Shown here: positions 1 through 8,035 of the stretch, one piece after another
How the letters are laid out: each line of letters opens with the position of its first letter
Numbering within the stretch: position 1 is the stretch's first letter
Source of the DNA: Globisporangium splendens
Lineage: Eukaryota; Oomycota; Peronosporomycetes; Pythiales; Pythiaceae
Assembly (NCBI GenBank): GCA_006386115.1
Contig: VFIW01000083.1
Span: forward strand, 1-64,000
Direction of reading: 5' to 3'
DNA length: 64,000 nt
Notes under the pieces: model-generated
What the model was told of the DNA's origin: nothing
The model's database searches: none
The model's input: the letters and a program-made list of their open reading frames with translations, nothing else
Translations under genes and position numbers: made by a program

Positions 1-1029
1 TTTGTTCGAGACGCAATTGCAAAGGCTCAGGATCTGCAAAAGGAACAAGCAGATAGGAGCGGAAGGAAGAACAAGCAAGTATATAAGATCAATGATCTTG
101 TATTACTTAGCACGACTAATCTACCTGAACACGCAGTGTCTAACTTGGGGAGTTCGAAACTTCTGCCAAGATATATTGGACCGCTCAGGGTAGTTAAATG
201 CAATGGTGATGCCTACACACTAGACATTCCTAAACGCATGCGACTACACCCTACGTTCTACGTAGGTAGACTAAAGCCTTACCTTCCAAGTGGGTCAGCG
301 AACCCTACAGAGCCTTTGGCAGACGATCAAGTCGATCCTGAAATCGCTCCACCAGCTCGCGAAGAGTCTGTAACTCATCGTCATGGAGCTTCTTCTCGGC
401 ATAAAGGCGCTGAAGCACATCAAAGGACTCGTCCTTTATTGTCTCCAATGCGAGAAGGCGACCATGATACTCCTTCCGAAGTATCTCAAGAGAAGTCCCT
501 GCCTCTTCCACAGAGCGCAGTAGACGTTCGTGATACGCATCACGAGCTTTCTCAGCCTTCTGGAGTCGTTCAAGCTCGGCTTGAATCTTCTCGAACCTTT
601 GTTCGAAATGTGACTCCATTGCCGAACGCTGGGCAAGACCATCGAAGAGCAAGTCGATCTTCGACTCCTGCTCCTTCAACCGGTCTTCGAGGCTTTCGCA
701 CCGGTCTTCGAGTACCGCGTTGCGAACTTCAAGAGCCTCGATCTGAGCGCGGTGAGCACTCTCCCACTTCCAGAGTCGCTCAATCGTTTTCGCGTTCAGC
801 CCCACCTCCTCTGATCGATCATCAGGGAGAGCGTCGTTGGATCGTTGAGTCGATAGTCGATCATGAGGATCGATCGACTCGTCGTCGAGGAGAGAAGTCG
901 TTGAACCGTCAACGCTTCTACAGAGTACGGTGGCTTGGCTATCCGCCGGACTCGGACACGTGGGAACCTCGAGAGACTCTTCAGTCTGATGTCCCCGACG
1001 TGGTTCACAGTTACGAACAGAGCTTGTAG
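1..1029 (+). CDS. Ty3/gypsy polyprotein, C-terminal part (integrase tail and chromodomain), 5' partial
   Basis: The frame is open from base 1 to the stop at 1027-1029, so the element enters from the left edge. The first ~100 codons match the end of a Ty3/gypsy integrase: a GPY/F-type module (RYIGPLRVV..., then HPTFYVGRLKPYLP). About 150 residues of low-complexity Pro/Ser/Arg-rich linker follow. The last ~65 residues are a chromodomain, with the aromatic and acidic signature FYRVRWLGYPPDSDTWEP. Integrase chromodomains are known to tether the pre-integration complex to modified histones. Protease, RT and RNase H would lie upstream, outside the window. A polypurine stretch and a TGTAATGG LTR-like start follow at 1418-1438, so this is the 3' end of the element. 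Family assignment is secure; whether the whole element is intact is unknown. Confidence 0.85.
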   Translation, partial: FVRDAIAKAQDLQKEQADRSGRKNKQVYKINDLVLLSTTNLPEHAVSNLGSSKLLPRYIGPLRVVKCNGDAYTLDIPKRMRLHPTFYVGRLKPYLPSGSANPTEPLADDQVDPEIAPPAREESVTHRHGASSRHKGAEAHQRTRPLLSPMREGDHDTPSEVSQEKSLPLPQSAVDVRDTHHELSQPSGVVQARLESSRTFVRNVTPLPNAGQDHRRASRSSTPAPSTGLRGFRTGLRVPRCELQEPRSERGEHSPTSRVAQSFSRSAPPPLIDHQGERRWIVESIVDHEDRSTRRRGEKSLNRQRFYRVRWLGYPPDSDTWEPRETLQSDVPDVVHSYEQSL

Positions 1030-1354
1030 TGCTCTCGCGAGCACTAGAACGACGAGAGCCAAGCTCTTTATGATCGTTCTCGAGCGTGCCTCCTAGGTTC
1101 CCTAGCAAACGCTCGACAAGATTCTCGTTCTCGAGTCGGACAAACGTCTTCCACGACTCGAGCTTCGCTGTGCTGGACTGGCCAGGATCGTCGCCGCCGG
1201 ACATCTTGCGCCAGAGGAAGAACAACTCCTTGTAGAACCGACGTCCTCCACGCTTCTTGCGAATAGCGGAGATGTCGTACAAGTCGGGAGTCGTCCGCTG
1301 CCGCTTTGGCTCGGGCCGTTCTTCGCGCTTCACTTGGTCGCTTGATCGCTTCAT
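305..1354 (-). CDS. Antisense ORF of the gypsy element: putative coiled-coil protein with basic N-terminus
   Basis: A 349-codon frame on the minus strand starts at the ATG at 1354, 77 bp inside the polypurine tract/LTR boundary, and ends at 305. It can be extended upstream to 1624, but ATG 1354 begins the compositionally distinct protein. The N-terminus is basic (KREERPEPKRQR, like a nuclear localisation signal). The middle is Ser/Arg-rich. The last ~130 residues are heptad-rich with regularly spaced Leu (ALEVRNAVLEDRCESLEDRL and onwards), predicting a long coiled coil. Most of it lies opposite the chromodomain and linker codons of the sense gene. I do not recognise the family. The sense-strand domains are certainly coding, so the ORF could be a codon-bias shadow; its length, sensible N-terminus and start in the 3' untranslated region argue otherwise. 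See findings. Confidence 0.4.
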   Translation of the reverse strand: MKRSSDQVKREERPEPKRQRTTPDLYDISAIRKKRGGRRFYKELFFLWRKMSGGDDPGQSSTAKLESWKTFVRLENENLVERLLGNLGGTLENDHKELGSRRSSARESTTSSVRNCEPRRGHQTEESLEVPTCPSPADSQATVLCRSVDGSTTSLLDDESIDPHDRLSTQRSNDALPDDRSEEVGLNAKTIERLWKWESAHRAQIEALEVRNAVLEDRCESLEDRLKEQESKIDLLFDGLAQRSAMESHFEQRFEKIQAELERLQKAEKARDAYHERLLRSVEEAGTSLEILRKEYHGRLLALETIKDESFDVLQRLYAEKKLHDDELQTLRELVERFQDRLDRLPKAL

Positions 1355-1417
1355 GGTCAATTGGAAAGTGAGAGCGGGTGCCTCTTCCGAAAGAAGTAAA
1401 GTCCGTGATGGAACTTT

Positions 1418-1430
1418 AAGGGAGGGATGA
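1418..1430 (+). other. Polypurine tract directly before LTR-like start
   Basis: The purine-rich run AAGGGAGGGATGA abuts TGTAATGG at 1431. This is the expected arrangement of a plus-strand primer (PPT) and the 5' end of a 3' LTR for the plus-strand gypsy element at 1-1029. The second copy of the TGTAATGG boundary, at 7495, has no such tract in front of it. Confidence 0.5.
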
Positions 1431-1456
1431 TGTAATGGGCTAAGACTGCCATTACA
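1431..1456. repeat. Terminal inverted hairpin TGTAATGG...CCATTACA (unit copy 1)
   Basis: TGTAATGG at 1431 and its reverse complement CCATTACA at 1449 are separated by 10 bp at the extreme edge of the unit. Palindromic TG...CA ends of this kind are typical of LTR tips; here both arms lie within 26 bp. Confidence 0.6.
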
Positions 1457-1890
1457 TGCAAGGTGGCTCTTTGTGTGTGTCACACACCACCTTGTGGAAG
1501 TGCATTGTGGGTGCGAAGGTATTGGGTGAAACACATAAAAGTGATCCCCACATGCACAGGTGACGTCATCGTCTGACGTCAGAGCAATCTGTGTTTGAGT
1601 TGAGTGTTGGTCGCTCGCAATCATTGAGATTCGGCGTGATTACGCACAACAGTACTCTAGACACGTGAGTGATGGTTCCTACTTGGGAAACTGCACTGGT
1701 GATGAGACCAACGTGTCTCTGCCACCTAAAGTGAGTGGCTGTAGCCAATCACTTTGCAGGGAATCTCTGCCGTACTTCAAGTTCAAGTTTCTCGAAGATC
1801 CCTGGGTTCAACCTCAGTGTACCCAAGGTTTTATATATCAGATTCATAGGTTTTATTGTGCATGTTTAGGTTTTAGTTATAAAACCTGTA

Positions 1891-1954
1891 GGAGCCCTAG
1901 TGGTGTTTTACATGTAGTGTCAGGAGCCCAAGTGGTGTTTTACATGTAGTGTCA
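1891..1954. repeat. Two tandem 32-bp units in the 3' region of copy 1
   Basis: The unit beginning GGAGCCCTAGTGG (1891-1922) is repeated at 1923-1954 with one mismatch. Copy 2 of the retroelement has only one unit here (about 7956-7987), so this is a length polymorphism between the two copies. Confidence 0.8.
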
Positions 1955-2002
1955 TGAACCATAAGCTCATTTCAATTCAGTTGCATTTTTGCCAAGTTCC
2001 TC

Positions 2003-5000
2003 TCAAGTCTTCCTCTTCAAGCGCAAGCGTGCGTGCCGTGTTTGAGGCTGTCTCGGATAGCCTCTTACAGTGATCAGATGCTCGACAACGAAGTAATATT
2101 CACACGCCTCCACAACTCGAAATGGCCCAGTCCAAGTCACCATCAGCTTTCCTAACCCTCTACGTTCGTCAACCCTCGAACGCAGAACGTAGTCTCCAAT
2201 GCTGAAGTTGGCAGGCTTGCCTTTTCTTTTGTCCATGTTGTACTGCGTTTGATTCTTCTTCTTTTCTTTGACCTCCAGGTGCATTGCGCTCAGAGACTCG
2301 CGTAAGTTTCTCAGCTTTGCCTCCACGAAATCGCTGGTGTCATCGATCGTCACGATCATCTCATGGTTGCTCGGTGCCAGAATCGTCGTCAGCGGCGACG
2401 GGCACTGCAGACCCGTGAAGAGCTCAATCGGAGCCTTGTGCGCGAGTGACGCCACCTGCGAATGATTCAAGCTTGCTTGCACAAGGGGTAGCAGGTAAGG
2501 CCAGTCCCGCCTATTGATTTTGTACTCGAGAATCAATACTTTCAGCACTTGAATGATGTCTCGATTAACACGCTCTATCGTTCCATTGCGCCATGGACAA
2601 TAGGCGAGCACAAAATCTTGCTTGGCTTTCAACCGCGTGCACAGCACTTGAATCACCTTGTTTTTAAAGTGAGTTCCACAGTCACTGATCCAGACTTTGG
2701 CCAGTCCAAAGTTGCTGTACCAGTCGAGCATCGCCTGCGCGGCGACTTCGGCAGTCGGGCATTCACACCGCACGAGCTGCGTGTAGTGAGTAGCAGCATC
2801 CTTCAGTACCAGAAGGTATGCATTCCCCTCAAATGACTCTCCTAAATACAGGAAGTCCCAGTGAAGTGCCTCATTCCGCTCATGGGCATGAAAGGTTTCA
2901 CTCCACGGTCGTGGAATTATTCTTCCTCCTTTGACGTGCAAGCAAAGCAGACACTCGTTGCAAAACCGTCTCACGAGCTTTGCGAGGCGTACCACCTCGA
3001 ACACTGCTTTCAGTTGGTTCTGCATCACGTCCATACCTCTGTGACCTCGCGCTCCACAGTGCGAGATCACCAGAAGCCTCTCCAGTAGATCGTGCGCTTC
3101 TTCGGGAATCCAAACCCTGCCATTAACGCGCCACGTTCCATCATCATCTTGCTCTGCACCACTCGGTGGTCGGTGCAAATTCTGACATCGCTTTATCTCT
3201 TCATAGGTCGGCCACACAAAGGCGTCACTATCAAGTGGGCGAATATACACAGTAGAAGTTCGGCGGTGAGTCGTAGTCAGCTTCTTTGCCCTCATGGCTG
3301 TGACTCTCTTGGTCACAAGCTCACACTGCTCGCCGTCATGGGAATCATCCCAGCTCTCAGGACACACATCATCACCAGTCGAAACTCTCATGGTTTCCGA
3401 GACACTCATGGCCTCCAATAACTGGTCACGACCGTAGACGCCAGTCGCGGCACTCATGGTCGCAGCACTCTTGGCTCTCGAACACGGGAACTGACGCTCA
3501 CCTACGTGCTCACAGTTACCTTCGACGCGGGCTCTCATGGCCTCCATTCGCCTGTCGGCCTCAGCGCTGGCTCTCATGGCCTCCTTCCGCTGGCCTAGAT
3601 GGCTGTCGTTGCCTCCAATCTCGGTGTTCACAACCGCGGCTCTCATGGCCGACAGAGACTGGTCCTGACAATGGGTGTCCATGCGATCTTCTCCGACCCA
3701 AGTACACTTGGCCTCCACAGGCTGGTCGTGGTAACCACCACTTCCGTCAGCCTCGGTGTTCATAACCGCGGCTGTATTAGCTGTGCTTGGTCGGTCTGTG
3801 CAGTGGTCATTTTCTTTCTCTGCTCCATTGGTTCCACGAGTAGCCGTCACACCTCCCCAGCGCGAGATCAGATCGGCCCATATGTTGTGGACGCCATCAA
3901 TGTGTTCGATTTGATAGCGATAACCGAGCAACTTCGTAGACCAGCGCAGGAGCTTCCCGCGCACATGCTTCTTCAACTCTTTCCCCGGCACGAACAGGTG
4001 CACAATGTTTCGATGGTCACAATAGATCTTGAATCCTTGCGCACGCAGCAAAAGGTACTCGAGCTTGTCACATGCATGGGCAATGGGAAACATCTCTTTC
4101 TCGAGGACCGTCCAGTTCAATTGGGAACCCTTGAAAGTCCCACCCATGCATATGAGGAGTTCATGTTGCTGTGCCTGTATAGGAACCGCAGGCGTCCAAT
4201 TCGCGACTTGTGTTACTACAAGTCCCCAGCCATTGTCCGAGGCGTCCGACAACAGGCACATTTGGCTCTCTGGCAGAGGATAAGTAAGCACGGCGGAGTG
4301 TGACAAAAGCCGCTTCACGTCGTCAAAGCATTGCTTCTCATCCACACTCAATTCAATGGCAACACGTGCCGCCGATACTTTCGTTCTCTTTCGGCCTTTA
4401 AGCGCAGCACCCAATCGCTTCTGAAGCGGTTCGATCACCCGAGCGTAGTTCACAAGTCCATCACGAAGCCAATTCGTAGCACAGACGAACTGTTGGAGCG
4501 CTGCGGCAGTTGGCGGGTACGGTAGGTTTTGGAGAGCGTGAATCCTTTCCGCGTCGTGCCCTATTCCAGCCTCACTTATTATGCGCCCACACCATTTCAC
4601 CTCGGTCAGGAATAGGTGGCTCTTTTTCGGGCTCAACTTTAGGCCGTGCTGGTCCAACAGAAAGAAGACTCGCTCCATCACGCTCAACAATTCTTCGACG
4701 CTGTCGGAAAACAATAGCAAGTCATCGACCCAGACCAAGACATACTTGTACAGTAACTCGTCCAAGACTTTCTCCACCGTAGTTTGAAAGTGCAGAGCAG
4801 CGTCCGCAGATCCCTGTGGCACCCTCAGAGGCGTGAAAATTTTCTTGTCCGTCATGTAGCTCAGGATTTCTTGACTTGCTTTGGCAAGCGGAAGTTGCCA
4901 AAAACCTTTCAAAAAGTCAAACACCGAGTAGTATTTCTTCCCACGGCAATGCTCGAGAGCAACATGGAGGTTTGGCATCATCCCCACTATTGTATCCGTC

Positions 5001-6817
5001 ATGTCATTGACTGGCCGGTAGTCGTTCGTCTGGCGGTATTCGTTGCCTTCCGCTTTTCGCACGGGCACCGCCGGGCATGCCCATCGGCTCCTCGGGTTCT
5101 CGTACACCCAGCCAATGCTCACCAGTTGATTGTTAAAGCTCTCTAAGAACTTTGACTTTTCAGGGCTATAAGTCCGAGGACGGCATTTATACGGAGTCGC
5201 TCCCGGTTTCAAACGGATCTCCAATGGATCCACCAGCGCAGGTGGATCGTTCCCGAGGACGAGACGCCAGATGTCGTACATCAGACATAATTCGCGCAAC
5301 TTCTCCTTGTTTCTCTCTGGAAATCCTTTCCTTATGGCATCTTTGACCATCTCATTCACAATCTCGATTACATCGAGCTTGACTTGGAAGGGTTCGGGGG
5401 TCTCGGCGGGCGAAACGGGATCGTCATCACTGTCGACTCTTCGGGCAGCCAACATCTCTAGCAAACGATTCACGTCAATGCCCAGCTCTCTCAACAACGC
5501 CTTTCCCACAATGAACTCCTCTTCCTCGCCTTCAATCACCAAACACAGTTTCCGATCTTGACAACGAACAGGTCCCGCTGCAGTGTGCAAAGTCACAAAG
5601 AGCTCCACAGCATGTGTAGATTGAATGCACCCGCCCACTGTGCTAGACACCATAGGTTTGTCGAGCGCGTATTCAATTACACTTTTGTCTTTCGCCTTCA
5701 CTGCTTCAAGATGCGCACGCGAGATCAAGTTCACGTCGGACCCACTGTCTGCGCAATAGGGAACTAATTCCACGTCATTCAGACAGGCCATCATCACTGG
5801 GTTCGTTGCTGATTTCTTCAAGATTGACCCGACCTTCTTGGCTCTCAGGTTCCGCTTCGGAAAGGAGCCACGCAGTTTCGCAGAATGCTCCTTGAGCAAC
5901 CTGACCTTCTCATCCGAACCCGCTGTGGGACAGGACCGTACCAGATGCTGCCCGCCACAATGCAGGCACGTTCTCGGAGACATCGACTGCGCGCCATCGT
6001 GGGGTCTCTTTCTTCGCTTCCCTTCTTCTACACGACGCATCTTATCGCCGCTGCTCTCCACAGTGCGCGGCTGCTCGGATCGCGTCTTTTTGATTCCAGC
6101 AGGGGCGTTTCGTCCAAACGGTCGCTTCTTCTGCTCCTGCCGGTGAGGCTGAGACTGCAAATACATCTCTTCTTGCTTCAAGGCTTTCTCCATCACAAGG
6201 TCGAAAAGCTTTACCGCATCCGCCTTGCTTGCCGAATCATGGAATCGTTGGTGCAATTGAACTGCCTCTTGAAGCGCAGCAGGATCGATAAACCGCATCA
6301 AGATCTTGCACTTCTCTTTAGCTCCTTGTTTGCCTTCCATGATCGTGGTCAGCCCGTTCTCCTGAATGATGTCGTCGCAGAGCTTGAAATAGTTGATCAC
6401 GCGCGCACCGACGTCGCTCTCGCGGAGGTTCATCCTCAAACGAGACTCGAACAGCTTGTCAATGTCAGGTACGGTGCTGTTCTTCACGCTATCAATTATC
6501 TTGTTGAGCTCCTTCATCAAGCGCACGTCATCGATTTTATCGACCGGTATTTTCCATTTGTACGTACAGCAGGCAGTTAGCAACTGCAAATCCATGCTGT
6601 TCTTCACGGACACCCTCACGCTGTCGGGGTCTTCTTGCATTCCTACGCACCACATCTCTATCATCGCTTCATACTCCTTACGCGCACTTCGCCACTTGAC
6701 TAGCGCCTCGTGAGATATGCTGTCAATTCGCGGGGGGCATAGCGGCGTGTACACAGGAGCCGCGAGGCGATCTGCGTGCGTCGGCGTTGCTGTTGCCGGC
6801 TTGGTTTCGTCGTCCAT
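2003..6817 (-). CDS. Ty3/gypsy gag-pol polyprotein, copy 1 (intact, 1604 aa)
   Basis: One uninterrupted frame encodes all retrotransposon enzymes in gypsy order. Gag with a CCHC-like knuckle (CLHCGGQHLVRSC, ~residue 283). Aspartic protease YCADSGSDVN (~353). Reverse transcriptase with the WVDDLLLF catalytic motif (~690). RNase H with Asp/Glu/Asp positions (LLSDASD, LEKEMFP, YCDHRN). Integrase with an HHCC finger (SHCGARGH...CNECLLC, ~1256) and the catalytic Asp, Asp and Glu (HWDF, ISDCGTH, NGTIERVN). Between RNase H and integrase lies a degenerate EAMRA-type repeat tract. The protein ends soon after the GPF module and has no chromodomain. Compared with copy 2 I see only two amino-acid differences (K/E and F/L), so both copies are recent and probably competent. 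Confidence 0.93.
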   Translation of the reverse strand: MDDETKPATATPTHADRLAAPVYTPLCPPRIDSISHEALVKWRSARKEYEAMIEMWCVGMQEDPDSVRVSVKNSMDLQLLTACCTYKWKIPVDKIDDVRLMKELNKIIDSVKNSTVPDIDKLFESRLRMNLRESDVGARVINYFKLCDDIIQENGLTTIMEGKQGAKEKCKILMRFIDPAALQEAVQLHQRFHDSASKADAVKLFDLVMEKALKQEEMYLQSQPHRQEQKKRPFGRNAPAGIKKTRSEQPRTVESSGDKMRRVEEGKRRKRPHDGAQSMSPRTCLHCGGQHLVRSCPTAGSDEKVRLLKEHSAKLRGSFPKRNLRAKKVGSILKKSATNPVMMACLNDVELVPYCADSGSDVNLISRAHLEAVKAKDKSVIEYALDKPMVSSTVGGCIQSTHAVELFVTLHTAAGPVRCQDRKLCLVIEGEEEEFIVGKALLRELGIDVNRLLEMLAARRVDSDDDPVSPAETPEPFQVKLDVIEIVNEMVKDAIRKGFPERNKEKLRELCLMYDIWRLVLGNDPPALVDPLEIRLKPGATPYKCRPRTYSPEKSKFLESFNNQLVSIGWVYENPRSRWACPAVPVRKAEGNEYRQTNDYRPVNDMTDTIVGMMPNLHVALEHCRGKKYYSVFDFLKGFWQLPLAKASQEILSYMTDKKIFTPLRVPQGSADAALHFQTTVEKVLDELLYKYVLVWVDDLLLFSDSVEELLSVMERVFFLLDQHGLKLSPKKSHLFLTEVKWCGRIISEAGIGHDAERIHALQNLPYPPTAAALQQFVCATNWLRDGLVNYARVIEPLQKRLGAALKGRKRTKVSAARVAIELSVDEKQCFDDVKRLLSHSAVLTYPLPESQMCLLSDASDNGWGLVVTQVANWTPAVPIQAQQHELLICMGGTFKGSQLNWTVLEKEMFPIAHACDKLEYLLLRAQGFKIYCDHRNIVHLFVPGKELKKHVRGKLLRWSTKLLGYRYQIEHIDGVHNIWADLISRWGGVTATRGTNGAEKENDHCTDRPSTANTAAVMNTEADGSGGYHDQPVEAKCTWVGEDRMDTHCQDQSLSAMRAAVVNTEIGGNDSHLGQRKEAMRASAEADRRMEAMRARVEGNCEHVGERQFPCSRAKSAATMSAATGVYGRDQLLEAMSVSETMRVSTGDDVCPESWDDSHDGEQCELVTKRVTAMRAKKLTTTHRRTSTVYIRPLDSDAFVWPTYEEIKRCQNLHRPPSGAEQDDDGTWRVNGRVWIPEEAHDLLERLLVISHCGARGHRGMDVMQNQLKAVFEVVRLAKLVRRFCNECLLCLHVKGGRIIPRPWSETFHAHERNEALHWDFLYLGESFEGNAYLLVLKDAATHYTQLVRCECPTAEVAAQAMLDWYSNFGLAKVWISDCGTHFKNKVIQVLCTRLKAKQDFVLAYCPWRNGTIERVNRDIIQVLKVLILEYKINRRDWPYLLPLVQASLNHSQVASLAHKAPIELFTGLQCPSPLTTILAPSNHEMIVTIDDTSDFVEAKLRNLRESLSAMHLEVKEKKKNQTQYNMDKRKGKPANFSIGDYVLRSRVDERRGLGKLMVTWTGPFRVVEACEYYFVVEHLITVRGYPRQPQTRHARLRLKRKT

Positions 6818-7144
6818 CTCCGCGCGTTCGGCGGAAACAGGTACTAAAGTTAACTTTGTGGTGTTTCACGGACCGAACGAGACGTCAAACACTCAAATGG
6901 GGGAGCTGGAACTCCCGGGTACTCGCTACGTGTATTCTTACGCACGAGACCAGATTCTGTAGAATAGAATAATGAGAGCTCGTAAGGTATGCAAACAACA
7001 CACTCATCTCTACGCTGCTCTCCACCAGTCGTTCACTCGCTCGCGCCGTTGGTCCACACCAACGGTGCGATCCAGGGGGTGCTCATCTGGGTTGTGAGGA
7101 AGCTGCCTGGTCGTGGAGTGGCCCACACCACTGCGCACGCCACA
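6818..7144 (-). other. Leader region of retroelement copy 1
   Basis: These 327 bp lie between the gag-pol start codon and the 5' terminus of the unit (minus strand begins TGTGGCGTGCGC). They are repeated at 12851-13181 with a few 1-2 bp indels. A candidate U5 end/primer-binding stretch is TCTACA followed by GAATCTGGTCTCG on the minus strand near 6960, but I cannot match it to a tRNA. No ORF here looks real. Confidence 0.4.
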
Positions 7145-7167
7145 CTGCCTCCCCAAGCTTTCTCACA

Positions 7168-7494
7168 TCACAGGCGTCCATCGCTCTGTCGGTGGTATAG
7201 TTGGAGCTTTCGGTCGCCACTCTGGTCGACGTATCTTTTCACCAGATCAGGTACATCTGCTCTGATTGCCTCCACAGGCTCCCAGGAATCTTCAATGTCC
7301 TCAAATCCTTTCCATTTCACGAGAAGCTCGTAAGACTTCATGTTGTCGTTGTATTGGTGGCTACAGATCCTCTCGACACCTAGCAGCGTATCTTGGGCAC
7401 CCACGTGCTCAATCAGCTCACGAGTCACGTTCAGCGAATCGTCCCTGTAGAACTTCAGCCTCGAAGCATGGACGTCAGCGCGCTCTTTCGTGAT
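7168..7494 (-). pseudogene. Gypsy polyprotein fragment: chromodomain and preceding linker
   Basis: Read from 7494 downwards, the frame gives a typical gypsy pol ending: KERADVHASRLKFYRDD, then a chromodomain with YELLVKWKGFEDIEDSWEP and VPDLVKRYV, then a stop at 7168. The similarity runs right up to 7494, where the TGTAATGG boundary of copy 2 cuts it off. The in-frame stop a few codons upstream comes from that junction. It is on the same strand as the two gag-pol genes, whose own products stop just before the equivalent position (HARLRLK versus HASRLKF). It is therefore either the displaced tail of copy 2 or a piece of a third element used as an insertion target. Confidence 0.75.
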
Positions 7495-7520
7495 TGTAAT
7501 GGGCTAAGGCTGCCATTACA
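7495..7520. repeat. Terminal inverted hairpin TGTAATGG...CCATTACA (unit copy 2)
   Basis: Same 8-bp inverted arms as at 1431-1456, with one base changed in the 10-bp spacer (AGGCTG instead of AGACTG). It marks the left edge of copy 2. Confidence 0.6.
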
Positions 7521-8035
7521 TGCAAGGTGGCTCTTTGTGTGTGTCACACACCACCTTGTGGAAGTGCATTGTGGGTGCGAAGATATTGGGTGAAACACAT
7601 AAAAGTGATCCCCACATGCACAAGTGACGTCATCGTCTGACGTCAGAGCAATCTGTGTCTGAGTTGAGTGTTGGTCGCTCGCAATCATTGAGATTCGGCG
7701 TGATTACGCACAACAGTACTTAGACACGTGAGTGATGGTTCCTACTTGGGAAACTGCACTGGTGATGAGACCGACGTGTCTCTGCCACCTAAAGTGAGTG
7801 GCTGTAGCCAATCACTTTGCAGGGAATTTTCCACGGGACTTCAAGTTCAAGTTTCTCGAAGATCCCCTGGGTTCAACCTCAGTGTACCCAAGGTTTTATA
7901 TATCATATTCATAGGTTTTATTGTGCATGTTTAGGTTTTAGTTATAAAACCTCTAGGAGCCCTAGTGGTGTTTTACATGTAGTGTCAGGAACCATAAGCT
8001 CATTTCAATTCAGTTGCATTTTTGCCAAGTTCCTC

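Larger units (their letters stand above)
1431..7144 (-). mobile_element. Retroelement unit, copy 1 (5.7 kb, Ty3/gypsy-type gag-pol on the minus strand)
   Basis: This stretch is nearly identical to 7495-13181. Both copies start at TGTAATGG and end at ...CGCACGCCACA, with unrelated sequence outside. Read on the minus strand the unit is: ~330 bp leader (7144-6818), one 1604-codon gag-pol (6817-2003), and ~570 bp of 3' sequence (2002-1431). The termini are TGT...ACA, as integrases require, but the leader and trailer do not resemble each other, so no LTR pair is visible. I see no target-site duplication: the left flank ends GATGA and the right flank begins CTGCC. The copies differ by scattered single bases, short indels and one 32-bp tandem unit. 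Copy number and true boundaries outside the window are unknown. Confidence 0.75.
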
